From positions 619,535 to 683,534 of the forward strand of contig NZ_JMSQ01000006.1 of the NCBI RefSeq assembly GCF_000696575.1: a stretch of DNA of 64,000 nucleotides, written 5' to 3'. Positions 56,983 to 64,000 of this stretch are shown piece by piece. The position numbers and the translations under genes were made by a program. Within the stretch, counting starts at the first letter, position 1; every line of letters starts with the position of its first letter. The notes under the pieces are model-generated. The model was not told the origin of the DNA, made no database searches, and was given only the letters and a program-made list of their open reading frames with translations. Origin of the DNA: Siccibacter colletis (GTDB lineage: Bacteria; Pseudomonadota; Gammaproteobacteria; Enterobacterales; Enterobacteriaceae).

Positions 56983-57984
56983 ATGGCAAAACCGGACTGG
57001 GGAGCGCTGCAAGACCAGTTCCTCGCCGAGCATGCCAGAACAGGTATATCGCCTAAAGATTGGTGCGAAGTGCAGGGGCTGAATTACACATCTGCGCGCA
57101 GATACATCAAAAAGCCAGCTGCGCAAAGTGCGCAAATATCTGCGCAGAAAAAAATGCGCACTGCGCAAAAAGAAAAATGCGCAGAGGCGCTGGTGGATGA
57201 GGATCGCTTAACGGCCCAGCAAAGACTTTTTGTGGCTGAATACCTGAAGGATGGCAATGCCACACAGGCAGCTATCCGGGCGGGGTACAGCAAGAAGACG
57301 GCCAATGAGCAGGGAGCGAGGCTGTTAGCAAAAGTTAGTATTGCTCAGGCCATCGCGCAGCAGCAAAAAGCCGCCATCGCGCGCGCGATTGGCTCTGCCG
57401 ATGAAGTCCTCACGCAGATGTGGCAGCTCGCCACTTTCGATGCCAACCAGCTTTCGCAATACCGCCGCGGGGCGTGTCGTTACTGTTGGGGCGATGGCCA
57501 TTACTATCAGTGGCGTGATGACGTTGAGTTTGAAGAGGCTCTTGCAAAGGCTGAAGGCAATGAACGAGCAAAGCTTCCGGAGGATCCCGGCGGCTATGGC
57601 TATGACCATAATCGTGAGCCGCACCCTGAATGTCCACGCTGCAATGGCGATGGAATAGGCCAACCTTACTTCGCCGACACACGAAAGCTCTCCGCTGATG
57701 CTGCGCTCGCTTACTCAGGCGTGAAGCTTGGCAAGAATGGCGTGGAAATTACGGCCATCAGCCGCGAGCGAATGTACGAGGCGATTATGAAGCGACTGGG
57801 CCTGGCCGACAGTGAGTTCGCGCAGCGCCTGCAGCAGATTGAAATTGAGCGCCGCCAGCTGGAGGTCGAAAAACTCCGCAAAGAGTTAGCCGGTGATGGT
57901 GATGATAACGAACCTACCCCAGTGCAGATTAATATCAACGTAGTGGATGCGAGGGCAGACGATGGGGATCAGCCCGAAACTTAA
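56983..57984 (+). CDS. Terminase small subunit
   Basis: 333 residues. An N-terminal HTH-like segment (about 1-45) is followed by an Ala/Lys-rich linker, then the Terminase_2 domain (about 70-150: LTAQQRLFVAEYLKDGNATQ, AAIRAGYSKKTAN). Two CxxCxGxG motifs (CRYCWGDG and CPRCNGDG, about residues 163 and 218) resemble half of a DnaJ zinc domain, unusual in a TerS. The C-terminus is a charged coiled coil. It overlaps the large subunit by 23 bases. A TGCGCA repeat cluster lies within the gene. Confidence 0.88.
   Translation: MAKPDWGALQDQFLAEHARTGISPKDWCEVQGLNYTSARRYIKKPAAQSAQISAQKKMRTAQKEKCAEALVDEDRLTAQQRLFVAEYLKDGNATQAAIRAGYSKKTANEQGARLLAKVSIAQAIAQQQKAAIARAIGSADEVLTQMWQLATFDANQLSQYRRGACRYCWGDGHYYQWRDDVEFEEALAKAEGNERAKLPEDPGGYGYDHNREPHPECPRCNGDGIGQPYFADTRKLSADAALAYSGVKLGKNGVEITAISRERMYEAIMKRLGLADSEFAQRLQQIEIERRQLEVEKLRKELAGDGDDNEPTPVQININVVDARADDGDQPET
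57091..57183. repeat. TGCGCA repeat cluster inside terS (candidate packaging site)
   Basis: TGCGCA occurs at 57120, 57129, 57141, 57155, 57162 and 57178, with a related TGCGCGCA at 57093. Spacings are irregular (7-16 bases). P22-type pac sites lie inside the small terminase gene, so this may be the terminase recognition site. Confidence 0.55.
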
Positions 57985-59266
57985 CATCCCGCAGGCGCGC
58001 TTCCTCGCGATGGAGCACAAATTCAAAGCCTACGTCGCCGGGTTCGGTTCCGGTAAGACATGGGTGGGCTGTGGCGGCATCTGTAAGGGGATGTGGGAGC
58101 ATCCGAAGATTAACCAGGGTTACTTCGCGCCAACCTATCCGCAGATTCGTGACATTTTCTACCCAACGATAGAAGAGGTGGCCTTTGACTGGGGGCTGGG
58201 CGTCAAAATTAATGAGGGGAACAAAGAGGTTCACTTCTATGAAGGGCGTCGGTATCGCGGTACGACAATCTGCCGCTCGATGGAGAAGCCTGGCTCGATA
58301 GTCGGCTTCAAAATCGGTAACGCCATGGTAGATGAGCTGGATGTCATGGCCGCGGCGAAAGCACAGCAGGCCTGGCGAAAAATCATTGCCCGTATGCGTT
58401 ACAAGGTTGATGGCCTTCGTAACGGCATTGATGTAACGACCACCCCGGAAGGTTTTAAGTTCGTGTATCAGCAGTTCGTGAAGGCAGTGCGTGAAAAGCC
58501 TGAGCTTGCGGCCCTGTACGGTCTGATACAGGCCAGCACGTTCGACAACGCGAAAAACCTGCCCGCGGATTACATCCCTTCACTGATGAACTCCTACCCT
58601 CCGGAGTTGATTAAGGCGTATCTGAGGGGGCGCTTCACCAACCTGACCAGCGGCACTATCTATCACCAGTTCGATCGCCGGCTGAATAACTGTACCGATG
58701 AAGAGCATGCAGGCGAGCCGCTCTATATCGGCATGGACTTCAACGTAGGCAAGATGGCGGCCATCGTCCATGTACTACGGGACGGTGAGCCGCGAGCAGT
58801 ACGCGAACTGATAAAAGTTTATGACACTCCGGCCATGATTAAGCGCATTCAGGAAGAATTCTGGCGCTATGAGGGCGGGCGCTATGTTGCCTCCAGGCAG
58901 ATTTATATCTATCCGGATGCATCTGGCGATTCCCGGAAGTCCAACAACGCCAGCGTTACTGATATTGCGCAGCTCAAACAGGCTGGCTTCAGCGTGGTAG
59001 TGAATGCCGCAAACCCGCCGGTGAAGGATCGCATCAATTCAGTGAACGCCATGTTCTGCAATGGGAACGGGGAGCGTCGCTACAAAGTGAACGTAACACG
59101 CTGCCCGGTCTATACAGACAGCCTGGAGCAGCAAGTATGGGCTGCCAACGGCGAGCCGGATAAATCCGCCGATAACGATCACCCAAACGATGCTGGTGGC
59201 TATTTCATCGTGAAGCAATTCCCGATCATTAAGCCGACCGGCAAGGTTACCCAACTACGGATCTGA
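57962..59266 (+). CDS. Terminase large subunit
   Basis: 434 residues from the ATG at 57962 (MGISPKLNIPQARFLAMEHK); an ATG at 57947 is possible. Walker A is AGFGSGKT with Lys32 and Walker B is AMVDELD near residue 122. The RNase H-like nuclease begins at YIGMDFNVGKMAA (~258) with a later Asp in IYPDASGDSRKS and in NDHPNDAGGY. It pumps DNA into the prohead and cuts it. Confidence 0.93.
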   Translation: MGISPKLNIPQARFLAMEHKFKAYVAGFGSGKTWVGCGGICKGMWEHPKINQGYFAPTYPQIRDIFYPTIEEVAFDWGLGVKINEGNKEVHFYEGRRYRGTTICRSMEKPGSIVGFKIGNAMVDELDVMAAAKAQQAWRKIIARMRYKVDGLRNGIDVTTTPEGFKFVYQQFVKAVREKPELAALYGLIQASTFDNAKNLPADYIPSLMNSYPPELIKAYLRGRFTNLTSGTIYHQFDRRLNNCTDEEHAGEPLYIGMDFNVGKMAAIVHVLRDGEPRAVRELIKVYDTPAMIKRIQEEFWRYEGGRYVASRQIYIYPDASGDSRKSNNASVTDIAQLKQAGFSVVVNAANPPVKDRINSVNAMFCNGNGERRYKVNVTRCPVYTDSLEQQVWAANGEPDKSADNDHPNDAGGYFIVKQFPIIKPTGKVTQLRI

Positions 59267-59270
59267 TTCC

Positions 59271-60674
59271 ATGCCTGACATTTCAACACCCAATCTGGAC
59301 TATGGGAACATGGTCGAGGCGTGGGATATCAACGATGCCCTAATGGGCGGCACGCTGTATATGCGCCAGCTGGGCGAGTCATATCTCCCGCGCTGGCCGA
59401 AAGAAGATGAAGAGGATTATAAAAAGCGCCTGGCGGTGGCCACGCTGCTACCGGCATACGAAGAGACGATCAACCAGAACGTCGGACGTGTGTTCGCTGA
59501 ACCGATCAAATTGGGCGAAAACGTCCCGGGCCAATTACGCCAGTTCGCGAAGGATGTAGACCTTGAAGGAACCCGCCTCGATGTCTGGGCGCAGGCATTC
59601 TTCAGTCTGGCAATGCAATATGGACTCTCCCACGCGCTGGTGGATTACCCCAGGGTGGACGCCGAACAGGTAAGGACTAAAGCCGATGAAAAGGCCACCG
59701 GGGCTCGGCCATACATCACTATGCTCAACCCCCGGCAGGTGATCGGCTGGAAGTCGAAGATGGTCGGTGGCAAGGTCGTGTTGACTGCTCTGCGCATCAA
59801 AGAAGTGGTGGTCGAGGATGGCGATGACTTCGGGCAGACAAAAGTGGAACAAATCCGCCTCCTGACGCCGGGTAAGGTGGAAATCTACCGCAAGTCTAAT
59901 GGTGCCGATGGGGTGGCTAGCTGGGTGATATTCGACGAATGGCGGACCTCTCGCCAAGACATCACGCTGGTCACGCTCTATACCAAACGCACTGGCTTTA
60001 TGTGCGGCTCACCGCCGCTACTCAATATGGCGCTGCTGAACGTTAAGCACTGGCAGAGTCAGAGCGAACAGGACAACATTCTTCATGTTGCCCGGGTCCC
60101 GATCCTAACCGTGTTCGGCCTCGAGGAGGGACAAGAGCTGGTGATTGGCTCTTCGTCCGCCACGTCATTTTCCGATCGCCAAAGGCAAGGGCTCGAATAC
60201 GTTGAGCATACTGGCTCATCAATCGGGGCCGGCAAAGAGTCGCTGGCCGAGCTGGTGGAACAGATGCGCCAGGCTGGCGCGAAGCTGCTGCGAACTGATA
60301 ACACTTCGACAAAGTCTGTAGACCAGACCTCAGAAGAGAAAATGCAGGAGCAATCGCCACTCTACACTATGGCCACCAGCCTTGAAGATGCGATCGACAA
60401 CATCCTGCAGATTATGGCTGAGTACATCGGCGAGGCGGAAGGTGGCAATGTAGACGTCCGCACAGAACTGGATGTTGAGTCGAAAGAGTTTAATCCGCCG
60501 GCGGCGCTGGCCATTCAGGCTCTGCGCCAGGGTGGAGACCTCCGCCGTATTGATGCCATCAAAGCCCTGCAGAAGCTCAGTCTGATTGATGCTGATGCGG
60601 ATCCTGACAAGGTGTTGAGCGAGCTACTGACCGAATCGGCCTCACTTACAGAGCCGTTGCCAGACGAGGTGTGA
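59271..60674 (+). CDS. Portal protein (DUF4055 type)
   Basis: 467 residues with the pattern of DUF4055 phage proteins, which take the portal position between TerL and the Mu F-like protein. Seen are the N-terminal LMGGTLYMRQLGESYLPRWP, ITMLNPRQVIGWKSKMVGGK in the middle and LLNVKHWQSQSEQDNILHVA later. The portal ring is the DNA entry channel of the head. It starts 5 bases after terL. Confidence 0.85.
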   Translation: MPDISTPNLDYGNMVEAWDINDALMGGTLYMRQLGESYLPRWPKEDEEDYKKRLAVATLLPAYEETINQNVGRVFAEPIKLGENVPGQLRQFAKDVDLEGTRLDVWAQAFFSLAMQYGLSHALVDYPRVDAEQVRTKADEKATGARPYITMLNPRQVIGWKSKMVGGKVVLTALRIKEVVVEDGDDFGQTKVEQIRLLTPGKVEIYRKSNGADGVASWVIFDEWRTSRQDITLVTLYTKRTGFMCGSPPLLNMALLNVKHWQSQSEQDNILHVARVPILTVFGLEEGQELVIGSSSATSFSDRQRQGLEYVEHTGSSIGAGKESLAELVEQMRQAGAKLLRTDNTSTKSVDQTSEEKMQEQSPLYTMATSLEDAIDNILQIMAEYIGEAEGGNVDVRTELDVESKEFNPPAALAIQALRQGGDLRRIDAIKALQKLSLIDADADPDKVLSELLTESASLTEPLPDEV

Positions 60675-60675
60675 T

Positions 60676-61779
60676 ATGTCCCGTTCCGTCAATGACAGGC
60701 TCCAGGACGAGACCATAGCACACGGACTGTACGTGACGCGCTACGGTACCGGCGTCGGTCGGCGCATGGTAGCGCTTCTGAACAAGATGGATGCAGACCT
60801 GGCTGCAAGGTTGCTGGTGTTGCTGGACGGTAAGCGCGCGGACAACTACAGCGCCCGCCGCCTGGCCTCGCTACTGGCAGGTGTTAGAGACCTCAACCAA
60901 CAAGCCTATGAACCGGTTAACGTGGCGCTGGCGCGCGAACTAACGCGTTATGTTGATTATGAGACTGGCTATCAGATGGACCTTTTCAGCAGCATCATCC
61001 CTGAGCAGATCCTTCGGCATGTGCCACTCCAGAGCATCGCTTCGGAGCAGGTTTACGCCGCGGCTGCGGCGCAGCCCTTTCAGGGACGGTTGCTTAAGGA
61101 GTGGGGGCGGAAGCTGGAATCGGATCGCCTGGACAAAATCACCAACGCTGTTCGCTCTGGCTTCCTTCAGGGTGAAACCGTTGAGCAGATTGTCCGTCGC
61201 GTTGCCGGCACGCCGCAGCTTCAAAGGCAGGACAGCGTCATCAACACATCCCGGCGCGATCTGGCTGTTGTGGCCCGCACAGCGGTGAATCATATGGCCG
61301 CCACGGCGCGCCAGGAGTTTGCCCAGGCCAACAGCGATATCGTGAAGGCCAAGCAGTGGTCCTCCACGCTGGATACGCATACCAGTCAGTGGTGCATCAT
61401 TCGCGACCGCAAACTCTACACCCTGGACGGCAAGCCGCTGGGGCATGTGGTTCCGTATCTCCGCGGCCCAGGCAAAATCCATTTCTGCTGCCGCTCCGGC
61501 GTAATCCTGATCACCAAATCGTGGGAAGAGTTGCAGATAGCCTCAGGCGAACTGAGCAGCGCCACACGGGCCTCGATGGACGGGCAGGTGCCAGCGCATA
61601 CCAGTTATGCCGACTGGCTTACCCGGCAATCATACGCGCGGCAGGAGCAGGTGCTGGGCGTCACCCGGGCGCAGATGCTGCGTGACGGCAAAATCACCGT
61701 GCCGGAGATGTTCAACGATGCCGGAGAGTTTCTTACCCTGGACGAATTGCGCCGCGTGGATGCGTCAGCGTTCGAGTAA
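60676..61779 (+). CDS. Minor head protein (Mu F-like)
   Basis: 367 residues. The PF04233 region is at about 195-290: VARTAVNHMAATARQEFAQA, then KQWSSTLDTHTSQWCIIRDR and GKIHFCCRSGVILI, with conserved Cys and His. These proteins sit in or near the portal and are needed for head assembly. It starts one base after the portal stop. Confidence 0.88.
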   Translation: MSRSVNDRLQDETIAHGLYVTRYGTGVGRRMVALLNKMDADLAARLLVLLDGKRADNYSARRLASLLAGVRDLNQQAYEPVNVALARELTRYVDYETGYQMDLFSSIIPEQILRHVPLQSIASEQVYAAAAAQPFQGRLLKEWGRKLESDRLDKITNAVRSGFLQGETVEQIVRRVAGTPQLQRQDSVINTSRRDLAVVARTAVNHMAATARQEFAQANSDIVKAKQWSSTLDTHTSQWCIIRDRKLYTLDGKPLGHVVPYLRGPGKIHFCCRSGVILITKSWEELQIASGELSSATRASMDGQVPAHTSYADWLTRQSYARQEQVLGVTRAQMLRDGKITVPEMFNDAGEFLTLDELRRVDASAFE

Positions 61780-61799
61780 CACGAACCTCATCAACATCA

Positions 61800-61824
61800 G
61801 GCTGCCTCCGGGCAGCTTTTTTTA
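61800..61824 (+). terminator. Intrinsic terminator within the head gene cluster
   Basis: GCTGCC / GGCAGC stem with a TCCG loop, followed by seven T, between the minor head and scaffold-like genes. It may set the ratio of downstream capsid transcripts. Confidence 0.82.
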
Positions 61825-61903
61825 TGCCTGCCGCTGAGCGGATGCGATGCGGTGACCGGGTCGGATGGCCCACTACCAATAGCCGGAAGGCTGGAGCAAA
61901 ACA

Positions 61904-62656
61904 ATGAAACTCAAACTTGATGCTAACGGGAATGTGGTCGTTGAAAACGGTATGCCTGTGTACGTCCATGATGACGGAAAAGAGATCCCGTTCGATGCAG
62001 CCGCAGCGATGACCAAAATCACCTCCCTTAATGGCGAGGCCAAAACTCACCGCGAAGCGAAAGAGACGGCGGAAGCCAATCTCGCAAAATTCTCCGGCAT
62101 CGCCGACCCGGCCAAGGCGCTCGAAGCCCTGGAGATGATGACCAAAATCGACCAGAAGAAGCTGATCGATGCTGGCGCCGTCGACCAGGTAAAAGCTGAG
62201 ATTACCAAGGTATACCAGCAGCAGTTGGAAGAAGCGAACGGCAAGACCAAGCAGCTGGAGAGCCAGCTCTACGACGAGATGATTGGCGGCCGCTTCGGTG
62301 GCTCCAAGTTCATCTCCGAGAAGATGGCGATCCCGACTGAGTTCGTGCGTTCCTACTTCGGGCAGAACTTCAAAATCGAAGACGGCAAGGTTGTGGCCTA
62401 CGACGGCCAGGGCAACAAGGTGTTCTCCCGCACCAAGCCCGGCGAGCTGGCAGGCTTCGACGAAGCGCTGGAATCTCTGGTCGAGTTGCATCCTCAGAAA
62501 GACTACATCCTCAAAGCGTCCGGCAACAGCGGCGGCGGTTCCCACCAGTCGCAGCATCAGGCCGGGCAAAAAACCATGAAACGCGTTGCTTTTGATGCCC
62601 TGCCACCAGCGGAACAACAGGCTGCAATTGGCGGCGGCACGAGCATCGTCGATTAA
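61904..62656 (+). CDS. Scaffold-like protein (DUF6651 type)
   Basis: 250 residues directly before the coat gene, where scaffolding proteins lie. The middle is a long charged helix region (about 35-125, including KQLESQLYDEMIGGRFGGSK), with a C-terminal Gly/Ser/Gln-rich linker and an end SIVD. No protease motif is seen. Scaffold is inferred from position and composition. Confidence 0.75.
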   Translation: MKLKLDANGNVVVENGMPVYVHDDGKEIPFDAAAAMTKITSLNGEAKTHREAKETAEANLAKFSGIADPAKALEALEMMTKIDQKKLIDAGAVDQVKAEITKVYQQQLEEANGKTKQLESQLYDEMIGGRFGGSKFISEKMAIPTEFVRSYFGQNFKIEDGKVVAYDGQGNKVFSRTKPGELAGFDEALESLVELHPQKDYILKASGNSGGGSHQSQHQAGQKTMKRVAFDALPPAEQQAAIGGGTSIVD

Positions 62657-62672
62657 CCGAAAGGAAAAATAA

Positions 62673-63809
62673 ATGTCCAATACTTTGACTGGCCTGATCC
62701 CGACCATCTATACGGCGCTGAACCGCGTTTCCCGTGAGCAGGTCGGCTTTATCCCTGCTGTGGCCCGTAACGCCAAAGCCGATGCGGCCGCCAAGGACCA
62801 AACAGTTACCGCGCCGGTGGCCCCCAAGACCACCACGGTTGATATCACCCCGGCGGCGACCGCACCGAACGATGGCGATCAGAACATCGGCTCTGTGGAT
62901 GTCAAAATCACCAAATCAAAAATGGCCCCGGTCAAATGGAATGGTGAAGAGCAGCTGGCTATTGGCCCGTCAGGTAACTATGACGTTATCCTTGCCGACC
63001 AGTTCTCGCAGGCCTTCCGTGCACTGGCCAATGAAATGGACGCCGATCTGGCGGCGCTGTTTTACAAATCCTCCCGCGCTGTTGGCGCGCCAAAAGATAC
63101 CCCGTTCAGCATTAAGGACGATCTGTCCGATGCAGCACTGGCCCGGCAGATTCTGGTAGATAACGGAGCCCCGACTACCGACCTGCGTATGGTGCTGGGG
63201 GGCGAAGCGATGGCATCCATTCGTGGCAAACAGTCCGTACTGTTCAAAGCGAATGAGGCGGGTACGGACCAACTGCTGCGCGAAGGCATTATCGGCCGTG
63301 TGATGGGCTTTAACCTGCACGAATCGGCCAACATCAAACGCACTGCAAAAAGCGCCGCGGCGGGCTACAAGGTCAATGGCTCTAAGAAAGAAGGCGACAT
63401 CATCATTGCCATCTCTGCAGGCACTGGAGGGATCGCAGCTGGCACGGCGGTGAAATTCGACGGTGACGATAACCAGTACCTGGTTGTTGCTGCTACCTCC
63501 TCCAGCATCACCATTGGTGCGCCGGGCCTGCGTCAGGATCTGGCAGACGCGACAGCGTTAACTGTCGTGAGCGAATTCACCCCTAACATGGCATTCGACC
63601 GCAATGCTTTCCTGTTGGCTTGCCGTACTCCGGCAATGCCGAAAGGTGGTGATACTGCTGATGACGTGATGAACGTTACCGACCCCGCGTCCGGGATCAC
63701 CTTCCAGATCGCGCTTTATCGTCAGTACCGCCAGGTACGTTATGAGGTGGGTGTGGCGTGGGGTGTGGCATCTGTTCAACCTGAACATTCCACCATCATC
63801 ATGGGTTAA
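62673..63809 (+). CDS. Major capsid protein (P22 coat family)
   Basis: 378 residues of the P22-type coat family (PF11651). Signs are MSNTLTGLIPTIYTALNRVS at the start, RALANEMDADLAALFYKSSR near 115 and LLREGIIGRVMGFNLHESAN near 205. An inserted Ig-like or I-domain-like region follows (~230-300). Shorter than P22 gp5 (430). It starts after AAAGGAAAAATAA. Confidence 0.88.
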   Translation: MSNTLTGLIPTIYTALNRVSREQVGFIPAVARNAKADAAAKDQTVTAPVAPKTTTVDITPAATAPNDGDQNIGSVDVKITKSKMAPVKWNGEEQLAIGPSGNYDVILADQFSQAFRALANEMDADLAALFYKSSRAVGAPKDTPFSIKDDLSDAALARQILVDNGAPTTDLRMVLGGEAMASIRGKQSVLFKANEAGTDQLLREGIIGRVMGFNLHESANIKRTAKSAAAGYKVNGSKKEGDIIIAISAGTGGIAAGTAVKFDGDDNQYLVVAATSSSITIGAPGLRQDLADATALTVVSEFTPNMAFDRNAFLLACRTPAMPKGGDTADDVMNVTDPASGITFQIALYRQYRQVRYEVGVAWGVASVQPEHSTIIMG

Positions 63810-63813
63810 CCCA

Positions 63814-63840
63814 GAGGGGGGCTGCGGCCCCTTTGTTTTT
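63814..63840 (+). terminator. Intrinsic terminator after the coat gene
   Basis: GGGGC / GCCCC stem with a TGCG loop, followed by TTTGTTTTT. Terminators right after coat genes are common and modulate expression. Confidence 0.75.
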
Positions 63841-63851
63841 CAGGAGGCCCA

Positions 63852-64000
63852 ATGGCCGGATTAACCAGAGAGCAGCGCGCTCAGCGTGAAGCGGAAAAGC
63901 TTGCAGCTCAGCAGGCCGCTGATAAAAACCCTGCCCAGCAGGAACAGCAGCAGGAACAGCAGCAGGAACAGCAGCAGGAACAGCAGCAGGAACAGCAGCA
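63852..64000 (+). CDS. Glutamine-rich phage structural-region protein (cut by window edge)
   Basis: 49 codons visible from the ATG at 63852, behind CAGGAGG. MAGLTREQRAQREAEKLAAQ is followed by a low-complexity Glu-Gln stretch made of a 12-base tandem repeat. The rest is beyond the window. Position suggests a head-completion or similar protein. Confidence 0.7.
   Translation, partial: MAGLTREQRAQREAEKLAAQQAADKNPAQQEQQQEQQQEQQQEQQQEQQ
63940..64000. repeat. 12-base tandem repeat (Glu-Gln-Gln-Gln coding)
   Basis: GAACAGCAGCAG repeated at least four times in frame up to the right edge. Each unit encodes Glu-Gln-Gln-Gln. Its full length is not visible. Confidence 0.9.

Overview
The window is a piece of an Enterobacteriaceae chromosome. 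The left part (1 to about 35,500) keeps the E. coli-type gene order around aspS, ruvCAB, znuABC, zwf-edd-eda, purT and ptrB. Protein sequences are very close to E. coli K-12 but the DNA is visibly more GC-rich, which fits Enterobacter, Leclercia, Klebsiella or a close relative. The genus cannot be fixed from the sequence alone. The right part (about 35,500 to 64,000) is the left and central part of a lambdoid prophage that runs off the right edge.

Host region. 1-2315 carries argS (cut by the left edge) and yecM. 2451-5296 is an accessory block (SRPBCC protein, zinc alcohol dehydrogenase, MalY/PatB-type aminotransferase) lying between yecM and cutC, which are adjacent in K-12. torYZ, next to cutC and cmoB in K-12, is absent. 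Next come cutC, the tRNA wobble-uridine genes cmoBA, yecN, yecE, yecD, aspS, nudB, yebC and the Holliday-junction genes ruvC and ruvAB. A LexA operator in front of ruvA doubles as the ruvC terminator stem. These are followed by the Zur-controlled zinc importer znuBC/znuA, mepM, lpxM, pykA and the Entner-Doudoroff/pentose phosphate cluster (hexR, zwf, edd, eda). HexR and GntR operators can be read directly there. purT (PurR box), yebG (LexA box), yebF, yebE, ptrB, exoX, holE and the copper-linked yobA-yebZ-yebY set follow. The host part ends with the sigma-S sRNA SdsR.

Prophage. It is integrated immediately 3' of sdsR. The leftward early operon from pL runs through two tiny proteins, a giant RecE, RecT, an ASCH-like protein, a DUF4060-like protein, Xis and Int. 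The immunity region has a short repressor without a peptidase domain and a divergent YdaS-type Cro. pL and pR are almost identical, and four copies of an AAAC-N5-GTTT operator lie two at each promoter. The repressor heads a leftward operon with two unknown genes closed by two tandem terminators. The rightward operon holds a YdaT/CII-like protein, an O-like initiator with origin iterons inside it, a P-like protein and small genes. It is interrupted by an AT-rich cargo segment with a 472-residue unknown protein on the opposite strand. A HigBA toxin-antitoxin pair, a LexA-controlled DinI-like gene, a nin-like group (DUF1367, YbcO-like, RusA) and the antiterminator Q follow.

Late region. The lysis cassette is pinholin, SAR endolysin and Rz with nested Rz1. 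Two long gene-free stretches on either side of it look like structured RNAs ending in intrinsic terminators. Packaging and head genes follow: TerS containing a TGCGCA repeat cluster, TerL, a DUF4055-type portal, a Mu F-like minor head protein, a scaffold-like protein, a P22-family coat protein and a glutamine-rich protein cut by the right edge. The best candidates for something undescribed are the 472-residue cargo gene, the two unknown genes in the lysogeny operon, and the LexA/DinI-type induction arrangement beside a repressor that has no self-cleavage domain.
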